Assembly (NCBI GenBank): GCA_934196075.1 | Contig: CAKPVW010000046.1 | Coordinates: 1-15,928, forward strand | Direction: 5' to 3' | Source of the DNA: an uncultured Anaerovibrio sp. | GTDB taxonomy: Bacteria; Bacillota; Negativicutes; Selenomonadales; Selenomonadaceae | Length of the DNA stretch: 15,928 nt | In this document: in pieces, positions 8,976 to 15,928 of the stretch | Position numbering within the stretch: the first letter of the stretch is position 1 | Layout: the number at the start of each line of letters is the position of its first letter | Program-made: the position numbers and the translations under genes | The notes under the pieces: model-generated | What the model saw: the letters and a program-made list of their open reading frames with translations, nothing else | What the model was told of the DNA's origin: nothing | Databases searched by the model: none

Positions 8976-9905
8976 CTATTTACCCTTTATTACTATATGC
9001 AGAGTTACCTTTTTTACTGCGGAAACAATTCCCTCCGGCAAGGAGAGTTCCACCTCCTTATCCAAAGTAGCAGTTACACCATGTAAAGACACTGGGGCTG
9101 TATCTACGCTCTTGATATCTGCCAGTATCTTGTTGGCACCGCTGATTTCTACCTGTATAGGCTGTACTGTAATATCCCCCAGCGTATATCCCTCTGGCAA
9201 AATCCCATTAACTGCCGGCTTGACTGGTACAATCTTCTTGCCCTCACCAGGTACTAACTGCACCGTAACATCCAATTCACCAGGCAGGACAGCCAAATTA
9301 TTTATACTTTCACCATCTGATGTAACAGCTGTCAGCTTCACCCGCATCGTAAAATCTGAATTATTATCGGCCAGTCTGATTTTACCTGAGGCCTTTGCTA
9401 TAGAATCCACCAAATGCCTTGGCCCATAAACATTAACATACTGCTGAGCCGGCCTAATATCCCCCAGTTCCATGCCCTGAGCAGCCTTGCCATTCACGGT
9501 AATATCCACCGGTACCCCATGAGCAATCAAGGCCTCCATGGTAACATGCACTGTCTCGTCTGACATGCCTTGCAATTCAAAGCCTTGAGGAACCACTGTC
9601 TTGATTTTCTCATTATATTCTCCTTCGGTGGCTCCCGAAAGATCTATAACCGCTTTGAAATCAGATTCATGAGCAGCTGCCATCAAGGCTCTTGGTGCCC
9701 TGACCTTCATGGTAACCTCTTTAATGCCCAAATTTACATCATAGCCCTCAGGAGCATTGACTACCTCCACCGGCACTGTATATCGTCCATTAACCGAGGG
9801 ATTTTCCTCATTCATAACATACCCCCACATAATAATGGCGGCAATCAAAGCTAATATTTTAACTGGAAGGTTTTTTCTAAATAAATTCTGCAAATTTATC
9901 ATCAC
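8976..9905 (-). CDS. cdaR: YbbR-domain regulator of diadenylate cyclase
   Basis: Membrane-anchored extracytoplasmic protein that modulates the c-di-AMP synthase CdaA in Firmicutes. 309 residues: a single N-terminal membrane helix (about 14-32, PVKILALIAAIIMWGYVM), then repeated YbbR-type beta domains (recurrent patterns such as VPVEVVNAPEGYDV, VPVDITVNGKAAQGMELG and VPVKPAVNGILPEGYTLGD). The start is either GTG at 9905, 8 bases after GGAGG and overlapping the cdaA stop by 4 bases, or ATG at 9902, 11 bases after it; the difference is one residue. Translational coupling with cdaA is likely. No lipobox is seen. Confidence 0.93.
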   Translation of the reverse strand: MMINLQNLFRKNLPVKILALIAAIIMWGYVMNEENPSVNGRYTVPVEVVNAPEGYDVNLGIKEVTMKVRAPRALMAAAHESDFKAVIDLSGATEGEYNEKIKTVVPQGFELQGMSDETVHVTMEALIAHGVPVDITVNGKAAQGMELGDIRPAQQYVNVYGPRHLVDSIAKASGKIRLADNNSDFTMRVKLTAVTSDGESINNLAVLPGELDVTVQLVPGEGKKIVPVKPAVNGILPEGYTLGDITVQPIQVEISGANKILADIKSVDTAPVSLHGVTATLDKEVELSLPEGIVSAVKKVTLHIVIKGK

Positions 9906-10756
9906 TTGTTTTTCCTCCAGGAATCAATGGCATTGCGGATATCCTGTACCTTGATAGCCGTATCTACCTTGGTAAACAAAGGCCGCAACCTATTTCTAAG
10001 CTGTTCTGGATTGAGACGTCTGGTAATATGTCCATTTTCAGCAATGGACACAATACCTGTTTCCTCGCTGACAACAACCACCACTGCATCACACTGCTCT
10101 GACAAGCCCAAGGCTGCTCTATGTCGTGTCCCTAGCTCTGTGCTAAGGCCGCGATTCTCAGTCAAAGGCAGGAGACAGCCTGCCGCTATCATCCTATTTC
10201 CCCGGATAACTGCTGCACCGTCGTGCAAGGGGGTATTGGGGATAAATACATTCATCATAAAGGGTGCTGTTACCAAACCATCTATTCTAATACCTGTATC
10301 AATAATTTCATTAATGCCAATATCCCGCTCCAAAACCAACAAGGCGCCTATTTTCTTGGCCGACATACTAAATACAGCCTTATCAATCTCTGTTACCAGA
10401 TTATCTGCTTCCTCCGCATTCAAATGTACAGCTGATCCTAGAAAACGTCCCTGACCTATGCGCTCCAAGGCTCTGCGCAGCTCTGGCTGAAAGACTATAG
10501 GCAAGGCCATAAACAATAAGTATATACTCTTGGATAAAAGCCAATAAATTGCATGCAGCTCCAAAATGTATGCTGCCAAGGCCACACCCATCATAACAAA
10601 AAGACCCTTGGCCAAGGTGATGGCTCTGGTATCTTTCAGCATTTCATATGATTTGTACAAAATAAGCGCAACCAGCAAAATATCCAATACATCCCGAATG
10701 CCTACAGTTGATAGTAGACCATGATATTGCAACGGCACAGACAGATCAAATGGCAT
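9902..10756 (-). CDS. cdaA: Diadenylate cyclase (c-di-AMP synthase)
   Basis: Makes c-di-AMP from two ATP; membrane protein. 284 residues from the chosen start. Three hydrophobic N-terminal segments (about 22-36, 52-66 and 68-86) precede the DAC domain. The DAC signature motifs are both present: PLHDGAAVI with DGA at about 179-181, and TRHRAALGLSEQCDAVVVVVS with RHR at about 211-213. I chose ATG at 10756 because GGGGAG lies 7 bases upstream; in-frame ATGs at 10774 and 10762 have weak or overlapping sites. It is the first gene of the cdaA-cdaR-flavoprotein-glmM-cbiK run. c-di-AMP governs potassium and osmotic balance and wall homeostasis in related bacteria. Confidence 0.95.
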   Translation of the reverse strand: MPFDLSVPLQYHGLLSTVGIRDVLDILLVALILYKSYEMLKDTRAITLAKGLFVMMGVALAAYILELHAIYWLLSKSIYLLFMALPIVFQPELRRALERIGQGRFLGSAVHLNAEEADNLVTEIDKAVFSMSAKKIGALLVLERDIGINEIIDTGIRIDGLVTAPFMMNVFIPNTPLHDGAAVIRGNRMIAAGCLLPLTENRGLSTELGTRHRAALGLSEQCDAVVVVVSEETGIVSIAENGHITRRLNPEQLRNRLRPLFTKVDTAIKVQDIRNAIDSWRKNK

Positions 10757-10796
10757 ATACATACTCCCCAACATAAACTCTACACATTATTCCTCA

Positions 10797-10845
10797 ATAA
10801 TACTTTACCCTATTTCCGCAAAAATCTCTACATTTTCCGCAAAAA
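10797..10845 (-). promoter_or_regulatory. Possible cdaA promoter with a 12-base direct repeat
   Basis: On the minus strand a TATTAT at 10802-10797 could be a -10 box; its -35 is weak. Upstream, TTTTTGCGGAAA occurs twice exactly (complement of 10834-10845 and 10813-10824), 21 bases apart, about two helical turns, with the nearer copy over the expected -35. The promoter call is tentative; the repeat itself is seen directly. Confidence 0.4.
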
Positions 10846-10930
10846 ATACCATATATTTTTCATTCGCTAAAAAAATGCTAAATCCTGCACGAACACAAAA
10901 AATATAGAGCTTTTTTGTGAATTTTCTATG

Positions 10931-10975
10931 AAAAAAAGAGGCTGAAGAGTACAAATCCTCTCCAACCTCTTTTTT
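10931..10975 (-). terminator. Strong intrinsic terminator of ilvE
   Basis: On the minus strand AAGAGGTTGGAGAG pairs over 14 positions (two of them G-U) with CTCTTCAGCCTCTT across an 8-base loop, then T7. It lies about 19 bases after the ilvE stop. The complementary strand also ends in a T-run (10970-10975), so it could work both ways. Confidence 0.95.
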
Positions 10976-10989
10976 ATTGCCACAAAATA

Positions 10990-12066
10990 TCAATACTGAC
11001 CTGCTACGTCAATGAAGCCATAAACATCCTCAGCCTTACCAGTGTGCAGATCATCAATGTAATCATACAGCTTCTGGGCAAATTCACCAATCTTGCCGCC
11101 GCTGATAACGCGATCCTGGCCCTTATAACCCAGTACGCTAACAGGAGAAATAACCGCTGCTGTACCAGAGCCAAATACCTCTTCCAGCTTGCCGTTCTCA
11201 TAATCCTCAATCAGTTCGTCAATGGAAATACGGCGTTCCTCAGTAGGAATACCCCACTCCTTGCAAACCCGGAGAACAGTACGGCGGGTAATGCCGTCCA
11301 GAATAGTACCATCCAACTCAGGAGTAACAACCTTGCCGTCAATCTTGAAGAGGATATTCATGGAACCAACCTCGCCAATATACTTATGCTCAATGCCATC
11401 AGTCCAAAGGGTCTGATCATAACCCTTCTCATGGGCAATCAAGCCGCCGTGAAGGGAAGCAGCATAGTTAGCAGGTGTCTTAGCAGCACCGAGACCGCCC
11501 TTTGGCGCTCTTACATAAGTATCTTCCACCATGATCTTTACTGGAGCAAAGCCATTGGCATAATATGCACCAACCGGGGAAAGAATAATCATCATCTTAT
11601 AATACTGACCTACACTTACACCCAGATATGGATCTGTAGAGAAGATAAATGGACGAATATACAGGCTTTGACCAGGGCCATCAGGAATCCAATCCTTTTC
11701 CAAATCTATCAGCTTCATCAATCCGTCATAAACCAGCTTCTCATCAACCTCTGGAATATCCAAAATCTTGGCAGAACGATTCAGACGGGCAATATGATCC
11801 TTGGCACGGAATACAACAGCCTTGCCACCCTCATAACGATAAGCCTTGCAGCCCTCAAAAATAGCTTGACCATAATGCAGGGTAGCGTTGGCAGGGCTAA
11901 GAGGAACATCCTGATAAGGAACTATTCTAGCATCATGCCAGCCCTCCTCAGGGTTATAATCCATCTCAAACATATAATCAGTAAATACACGGCCAAAACC
12001 TACCTTGCTAACATCAGCTGGTTTTTCCTTTAAGGTCTCTGCCTGTACAAATCTAATGTCTGCCAT
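10990..12066 (-). CDS. ilvE: Branched-chain amino acid aminotransferase
   Basis: PLP enzyme exchanging amino groups between leucine, isoleucine or valine and 2-oxoglutarate (EC 2.6.1.42); cytoplasmic. 358 residues, the longer fold-type IV form shared with eukaryotic BCATs rather than the roughly 310-residue E. coli form. Marks: the PLP lysine at about 196 in GGLGAAKTPANYAASLHG, Arg138 in LYIRPFIFSTDPYLGV (phosphate contact), Glu232 in YIGEVGSMNI (pyridine N contact), and the C-terminal GSGTAAVISPV. The ATG at 12066 has AGGAG 10 bases upstream. It is a single gene with its own promoter, a repeat-rich leader and a strong terminator, so it is independently controlled. Confidence 0.97.
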   Translation of the reverse strand: MADIRFVQAETLKEKPADVSKVGFGRVFTDYMFEMDYNPEEGWHDARIVPYQDVPLSPANATLHYGQAIFEGCKAYRYEGGKAVVFRAKDHIARLNRSAKILDIPEVDEKLVYDGLMKLIDLEKDWIPDGPGQSLYIRPFIFSTDPYLGVSVGQYYKMMIILSPVGAYYANGFAPVKIMVEDTYVRAPKGGLGAAKTPANYAASLHGGLIAHEKGYDQTLWTDGIEHKYIGEVGSMNILFKIDGKVVTPELDGTILDGITRRTVLRVCKEWGIPTEERRISIDELIEDYENGKLEEVFGSGTAAVISPVSVLGYKGQDRVISGGKIGEFAQKLYDYIDDLHTGKAEDVYGFIDVAGQY

Positions 12067-12087
12067 AAAAATACATCTCCTAACAAA

Positions 12088-12126
12088 TTACATTTTTTTG
12101 TAACATTGTAACATTATTGTGTAACG
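12088..12126 (-). repeat. Tandem TGTTACA-like repeats in the ilvE leader
   Basis: Plus-strand copies are TGTAACA (12099-12105), TGTAACA (12107-12113) and TGTAACG (12120-12126). TTACA at 12088-12092 forms an inverted repeat with the first copy, TTACA-N6-TGTAA. The array lies between the -10 box and the ribosome site of ilvE, where a bound protein would block transcription. Confidence 0.7.
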
Positions 12127-12131
12127 GTTTT

Positions 12132-12160
12132 ATTGTATTCTTTTTACGGGAATAAATCAA
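12132..12160 (-). promoter_or_regulatory. Promoter of ilvE
   Basis: On the minus strand TTGATT (12160-12155) and TACAAT (12137-12132) have exact 17-base spacing. The start would fall near 12125, giving a leader of about 60 bases that contains the repeats. Confidence 0.82.
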
Positions 12161-12176
12161 GAAAAAAAAGAAATTT

Positions 12177-13721
12177 CTATTTTGTCAATTCCTTAACCGC
12201 CTCAGGAATTCGTTCTATAATATCATGGGCCAAAAGGCAATTACCCAATGCACCATAGGCTATATCGCCTGAACGTCCATGAATATATACCCCTGTCAAG
12301 GCTATTCTATCCTTAACTACCTGCCGATACAGACCCGCAATAATACCTGCCAGCACATCGCCGCAGCCAGCTGTAGCCATGCCAGGATTACCTGTATTAG
12401 CTGCATAGGCCATACCATCAGAATGAACTATGATAGTTGTTTCGCTTTTTACTACCAGTGTACAGTTGTATTCCTTAGTTGCTTCCCTAGATAGCTCCAA
12501 AAGCTCTTCCTTCAGCTCTGATATCGTAATTCCTAGCAAAGTAGACATTTCCCCCATATGAGGTGTCAAAATAGGTGGATAGCTGCACTCTGCCAGCAAA
12601 TTTCCTCGCTCCTTAAAAGCATAAATGCCATCTGCATCCAGCAGCACAGGCTTCTTTACCTTGGTAACCAGTGCCCGCACCAGCTCGCCAGTGCTATCCT
12701 GCCTGCCTAGTCCTGGCCCAATTAACACAAAATCATAATCGGCAGATTTTTGCAAAAGCATGGCCAGATTATCCAAGGTCAGATAACCGCAACCCTTATC
12801 CTCCAATGGCATGGTCATAACCTCTGTCAGCTTTACCTCCAGTACATCATTTAGGCTAGCTGGACAAGCTAAAGTAACAATACCTGCCCCCATGCGGATA
12901 GCGGCCATAGATGCCAGTGCAGCGGCCCCTGTCATGCCTCTAGAGCCAGCTACTACTAGAATTCTGCCGCAGGTACCCTTGTGGCAATCTGTAGCTCTAG
13001 GCAGCAGCCATTGTTTCACATCCTGTTCCTGCAGCAATTCCTGCTTAATATGACTGGCATTAAGTAGGCTGCTGGGAATACCTATTCCATCAGTCAGCAA
13101 TCGTCCACAATATACAGAGCCTGGAGCAAACATCATGCCCCACTTAGGCTCACCTAGAGTTAAGGTTACACTAGCTTGAATGGCTACAGAATCTATTTGC
13201 CCATTTTCTGCATTGACACCACTAGGAACATCTATGGAAAGAACCGGTATTCCTGCCCCATTAACAGTGTTTATCAATTTTTTTGCATTTTCTCGCAACT
13301 GTCCGTGAAAACCTGTGCCTAAAAGTCCATCCAAAACACCATCTGCAGTTTTCAACACTGCCGTCAGTTTGTCCCAATCCCGTTGTTCAGTGAGCTGAAA
13401 AACCTGAATCCCCATATTGCATATAATATTAAAATTAACTGCTGCTGAGGGAGTCATTTTCTCCTGATTACCTAAAACAAAAACTTTGGGGCTGCCTCCA
13501 GCATTGGCTATATGCCTAGCCGCCGCAAAGGCATCACCACCATTATTCCCTACGCCAGCTACAATACAGATTCGCTTATTGGCCACGCCCTGCAATAAGG
13601 AATGAAGAGCACTATAGATTTCTCGAGCAGCATTTTCCATCAGCACTAGCTCAGGAATGCCAATTTCTTCAATTGCTCTCTTATCAATCTGGCGCATTTC
13701 AGACACGGTCGTTAGTTTCAT
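12177..13721 (-). CDS. nnr: Bifunctional NAD(P)H-hydrate epimerase / ADP-dependent NAD(P)HX dehydratase
   Basis: Repairs hydrated NADH/NADPH: the N-terminal domain epimerises the R and S forms and the C-terminal domain dehydrates S-NAD(P)HX, using ADP in bacteria. 514 residues, the usual fused length. Domain 1 (about 1-215) shows MENAARE (28-34), the glycine loop AGVGNNGGDAF (55-65) and LSIDVPSGVN (161-170). Domain 2 (about 230-510) shows ILVVAGSRGMTGAAALA, IGPGLGR, PVLLDADG (358-365), ILTPHMGEM and the ribokinase-like GNPGMATAGCGDVLAG (about 444-459) with the catalytic Asp in GCGD. The ATG at 13721 overlaps the acpS stop (ATGA) with GGGAG 5 bases upstream. A T-run directly follows the stop but no good stem is seen. 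Confidence 0.96.
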   Translation of the reverse strand: MKLTTVSEMRQIDKRAIEEIGIPELVLMENAAREIYSALHSLLQGVANKRICIVAGVGNNGGDAFAAARHIANAGGSPKVFVLGNQEKMTPSAAVNFNIICNMGIQVFQLTEQRDWDKLTAVLKTADGVLDGLLGTGFHGQLRENAKKLINTVNGAGIPVLSIDVPSGVNAENGQIDSVAIQASVTLTLGEPKWGMMFAPGSVYCGRLLTDGIGIPSSLLNASHIKQELLQEQDVKQWLLPRATDCHKGTCGRILVVAGSRGMTGAAALASMAAIRMGAGIVTLACPASLNDVLEVKLTEVMTMPLEDKGCGYLTLDNLAMLLQKSADYDFVLIGPGLGRQDSTGELVRALVTKVKKPVLLDADGIYAFKERGNLLAECSYPPILTPHMGEMSTLLGITISELKEELLELSREATKEYNCTLVVKSETTIIVHSDGMAYAANTGNPGMATAGCGDVLAGIIAGLYRQVVKDRIALTGVYIHGRSGDIAYGALGNCLLAHDIIERIPEAVKELTK

Positions 13722-14119
13722 ATTTTCTCCCTCTCTTTCTGATATTCCTTACCTTCCATGACACATTGGGCCGTAGCATAGGCCATGGAATGACTGATGC
13801 TGATATGGCAATATACCATTCCTTTATCCTTGGCCATTGCCAAAAAACTTCCCGACATATTTACTCTAGGGCAGCCCAGCTCATCATTCAGAATCTCTAG
13901 CTCTGTTAATTTACCTTCTCGCAAACCTGTGCCCAAAGCCTTCATAATGGCTTCTTTAGCAGCAAATCTTCCTGCAAAGGAGGCTGCCATACCCGCCCTG
14001 CGGCTACGGCAATATTCCGTTTCTGCTGCGGTAAATACCCGCTTCACAAAGGACTCTCTCTTGATAGCTCTCGCCATTCTTTCTATTTCCACAATATCCG
14101 TTCCTATACCTATAATCAT
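13718..14119 (-). CDS. acpS: Holo-[acyl-carrier-protein] synthase
   Basis: Transfers 4'-phosphopantetheine from CoA to apo-ACP for fatty-acid synthesis (EC 2.7.8.7). 133 residues from the chosen start. The N-terminal MIIGIGTDIVEIERM carries the Mg2+ ligand Asp8, and FAGRFAAKEAIMKALGTG carries Glu56 and the Lys of the family motif. HISISHSMAYATAQCV is the C-terminal core strand. The ATG at 14119 is chosen because the family begins exactly there and TAGGTG lies 5 bases upstream; an upstream TTG at 14149 lies inside the hairpin. It is coupled by a 4-base overlap to the NAD(P)HX repair gene. No clear promoter of its own is visible in the 70-base gap after motB. Confidence 0.95.
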   Translation of the reverse strand: MIIGIGTDIVEIERMARAIKRESFVKRVFTAAETEYCRSRRAGMAASFAGRFAAKEAIMKALGTGLREGKLTELEILNDELGCPRVNMSGSFLAMAKDKGMVYCHISISHSMAYATAQCVMEGKEYQKEREKI

Positions 14120-14132
14120 ATCCTCACCTACC

Positions 14133-14160
14133 AAAAAGGACCTGAGCAATGCCCAGGTCC
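14133..14160 (-). terminator. Terminator-like hairpin between motB and acpS
   Basis: On the minus strand GGACCTG (14160-14154) pairs with CAGGTCC (14144-14138), with one mismatch and then GC/GC inside and a 3-base loop. T5 follows (14137-14133). It begins about 30 bases past the motB stop and ends 13 bases before the acpS start, so it could end motAB transcripts or attenuate read-through into acpS. Confidence 0.85.
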
Positions 14161-14189
14161 TAACTGCTGCAACAGTCCCTAGTACCTAT

Positions 14190-14963
14190 TTAATTACGAG
14201 CCACCTGATATTCAGATTTGTCCACATGCACAGATCTTTCAATCAAAACCTCTACGCGACGATTCTGAGCCCGTCCCTCTTCAGTAGAATTATCTGCTAT
14301 AGGACGATACTGACTTCTGCCCATGGCACTAAATCTAGCCGGATTCATTCTGCCATCCTGAGCAATAATATACTTCATAAAATTAATAGCTCTAGCAGAG
14401 CTTAACTCCCAATTGGAAGGATAAGCTGCGCTGGTAATAGGTATATTATCTGTATGACCTGTTACTAGAATCCGCTGAGGAATTGGAGCCACCAAGGCTG
14501 CAATAACCGGGCCGATTTTCTGAACACCTGCTGTCAGCTCCGCAGAACCAGAAGGGAACAGCGCCTTCTCCTCAATACGAATCATCAGGCCATCCTCTGT
14601 CATTTGAGTGGAAATTTCATCCTGCAAATTATTCTGTTCAATATAGGCATCCATTTGTCTTTTAACAGCCTCCATCTGACTGTTTTCTGCCAAATAGGCC
14701 TCCATACCGCCATCATCTGCCGAGGTCAAATCTCGGGAGCTATTCATAGCTGGACCCGCCCCCTCGAAAAAAGAAGGGCCACCCATATTAAAGGCAGAGC
14801 TAAAAGCCTGAGCCATCTGAGTCAACTTGGTTTCATCAGTCTGAGAAATCGCAAACAAGCAGATGAACAATGCCAACAGCAATGTCATTAAGTCAGAATA
14901 AGGCAGCAGCCATGCCTCACTGGCCTCCTCCTCGTGAGGAGCCGGTCTTTTCTTTCTAGCCAT
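14190..14963 (-). CDS. motB: Flagellar stator protein MotB (OmpA-like C-terminus)
   Basis: Anchors the stator to peptidoglycan and, with MotA, forms the ion channel that drives the flagellum. 257 residues. A charged N-terminus is followed by one membrane helix (about 21-40) with PYSDLMTLLLALFICLFAIS; Asp24 is the ion-binding residue (Asp32 in E. coli). A linker of about 90 residues leads to the OmpA/MotB peptidoglycan domain: ILVTGHTDNIP (165-175), NWELSSARA (184-192) and GRAQNRRVEVLIE (230-242). The ATG at 14963 has AAGGAGG 8 bases upstream, inside the end of motA; the gap between the genes is 3 bases. Whether H+ or Na+ is used cannot be read with certainty. Confidence 0.96.
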   Translation of the reverse strand: MARKKRPAPHEEEASEAWLLPYSDLMTLLLALFICLFAISQTDETKLTQMAQAFSSAFNMGGPSFFEGAGPAMNSSRDLTSADDGGMEAYLAENSQMEAVKRQMDAYIEQNNLQDEISTQMTEDGLMIRIEEKALFPSGSAELTAGVQKIGPVIAALVAPIPQRILVTGHTDNIPITSAAYPSNWELSSARAINFMKYIIAQDGRMNPARFSAMGRSQYRPIADNSTEEGRAQNRRVEVLIERSVHVDKSEYQVARN

Positions 14964-14966
14964 AGC

Positions 14967-15740
14967 TTATTCCTCCTTCAGGGTTTCGCGTACAGACTGA
15001 GGAATGAATACCATCAGTTTGGCTTCAATAGCAGACGGAGAATCACCAGCCTGCAGAGAAAGAATACCCTCAATAATCATACGCTTCTGACCAATTTCCT
15101 GCTCGGACAGAATCTTCAGTTTATTACACAGGGGCAGCCACAATACGTAACCTGTAAAAATACCCAAAATAGTAGCAACGAAGGCAGCTGCAATGGAATG
15201 ACCCAGCTTTTCAATATCATTCAAATTACCCAAAGCTGCAATCAGACCTACTACGGCACCAAGTACACCCAGGGTTGGGGCGTAGGTACCAGCCTGAGAG
15301 AACATAGAACGATTCTCAGCATGGCGAGCCTGCATAATGGCCAGCTCCGCATCCAAAACATCACTAACAAATTCCTGCTCCAAGCCATCAACTACCATAC
15401 TAAGGCCATTGCGGAAAAAGGGATCATCAATTTCCTGAATTTTGCTCTCCAAAGCCAGCAAACCTTCACGACGAGCCAGCTGTGAAAGTTCCACAAAAGT
15501 CTGACGCAACTCCACAGATGATTGAAGATTGTTCTTAAATAATGTCTTTTTAATCAATGTAGGAAAATTTTTCAGCTGATCCATACGGAAACCAATAAAC
15601 AAGCATGAGAAGGTACCACCTATAATAATCAGAAAGGCAGCTGGATTGTTCATAGCTGACAAAGGTGCACCCTTCAAAATCATACCTACAAAAATTGATA
15701 CTACGCCCAAAACCAGGCCAATGACTGTAGCAAGTTCCAA
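14967..15740 (-). CDS. motA: Flagellar stator protein MotA, TTG start
   Basis: Membrane stator subunit that forms the ion channel with MotB and pushes on FliG. 257 residues with four hydrophobic segments (about 4-22, 33-51, 150-172 and 183-204). The cytoplasmic loop has LARREGLLALESK, placing Arg90 and Glu98 at the same positions as the FliG-contacting residues of E. coli MotA. The channel prolines appear in GTYAPTLGVLGAVVG (about 151-165) and VLWLPLCNKLK (about 199-209). The start is TTG at 15740 (ELATVIGLVLG next, as in the family); AGGGGG lies 8 bases upstream. It is first in the motA-motB pair; no other flagellar or chemotaxis gene is in the window. Confidence 0.95.
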   Translation of the reverse strand: MELATVIGLVLGVVSIFVGMILKGAPLSAMNNPAAFLIIIGGTFSCLFIGFRMDQLKNFPTLIKKTLFKNNLQSSVELRQTFVELSQLARREGLLALESKIQEIDDPFFRNGLSMVVDGLEQEFVSDVLDAELAIMQARHAENRSMFSQAGTYAPTLGVLGAVVGLIAALGNLNDIEKLGHSIAAAFVATILGIFTGYVLWLPLCNKLKILSEQEIGQKRMIIEGILSLQAGDSPSAIEAKLMVFIPQSVRETLKEE

Positions 15741-15814
15741 AATAATATCCCCCTATTCTATGTTTTTTGCACTTTTCACAAAAACGCAAAGCTGTGACTC
15801 GAATAATTAACTTC

Positions 15815-15843
15815 ATTATACAAAATTTCCCACTGAAAAACAA
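15815..15843 (-). promoter_or_regulatory. Promoter of motAB
   Basis: On the minus strand TTGTTT (15843-15838) and TATAAT (15820-15815) are 17 bases apart: a vegetative sigma pattern, not the flagellar sigma-28 pattern. The start near 15808 gives a leader of about 67 bases. Beyond it, 15844-15928 shows nothing I can name. Confidence 0.75.
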
Positions 15844-15928
15844 ACACTTCCTTAGATTTCTCCATGAATAAGTTGATTTTCAGACTATTGTACTAAATAC
15901 GGATTCAGTTATTGGATTAGTTGTAGCA

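Noticed and set aside
10805..10993. 62-codon minus-strand open frame between ilvE and cdaA
   Set aside because: It starts inside ilvE and runs through the ilvE terminator and the AT-rich cdaA leader. It has no ribosome site and the product looks like translated AT-rich spacer.
12099..12126. GlnR/TnrA-type site in the ilvE leader
   Set aside because: The consensus needs a 7-base gap between TGTNA and TNACA; here the best gap is 5, so the match is only superficial.
12067..12176. T-box or branched-chain riboswitch in the ilvE leader
   Set aside because: The predicted leader is only about 60 bases, with no T-box motif and no terminator/antiterminator pair.
14120..14149. Longer acpS form starting at TTG 14149
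   Set aside because: That start lies within the hairpin; the family begins at the ATG at 14119, which has a proper ribosome site.

Overview
This is ordinary chromosomal DNA from an anaerobic bacterium, most likely a motile member of the Negativicutes (Selenomonas/Anaerovibrio-like; this placement is inference). The clues are a Veillonella-type delta/epsilon/beta set of a sodium-pumping decarboxylase, a Firmicutes-style cdaA-cdaR-glmM cluster, the anaerobic cobaltochelatase CbiK, strong Shine-Dalgarno sites and flagellar stator genes. I see no mobile element, phage gene, CRISPR array or rRNA.

Layout: (1) Bases 1-2961 are read rightward. They hold the 3' part of a glutamate dehydrogenase gene (gdhA), a tRNA-Pro(CGG) gene with its own promoter and terminator, and nicotinate phosphoribosyltransferase (pncB). 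Everything after that is on the minus strand, so transcription converges at about 3000-3165, where terminators face each other. (2) At 3166-4886, read from right to left, lie the delta (mmdD), epsilon (mmdE, 52 codons) and beta (mmdB) subunits of a biotin-dependent sodium-pump decarboxylase. The carboxyltransferase (alpha) and biotin-carrier (gamma) genes are absent. (3) At 5124-10756 is a tight run of cdaA (diadenylate cyclase), cdaR, a COG2509-type FAD-dependent oxidoreductase, glmM (phosphoglucosamine mutase) and cbiK. It joins c-di-AMP signalling, cell-wall precursor supply and cobalamin synthesis. (4) At 10990-12066 is ilvE, a single gene with its own promoter, a repeat-rich leader and a strong terminator. 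(5) At 12177-14119 are acpS and a fused NAD(P)HX epimerase/dehydratase, overlapping by 4 bases. (6) At 14190-15740 are motB and motA, the flagellar stator, with a promoter upstream of motA.

The genes suggest amino-acid-linked and propionate-type fermentation with a sodium economy. The decarboxylase pump would export Na+, cobalamin made through CbiK would serve methylmalonyl-CoA mutase, and GDH and IlvE handle amino nitrogen. PncB and the NAD(P)HX repair enzyme both maintain the pyridine nucleotide pool.

I did not find a clearly new biological system. The points most worth a second look are the decarboxylase cluster without its alpha and gamma genes, an inverted repeat that embraces the tRNA-Pro promoter, a near-identical 18-19 base element just after the stop codons of both gdhA and pncB, tandem TGTAACA repeats in the ilvE leader, and a terminator-like hairpin wedged between motB and acpS. 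No gene-free stretch exceeds 300 bases.
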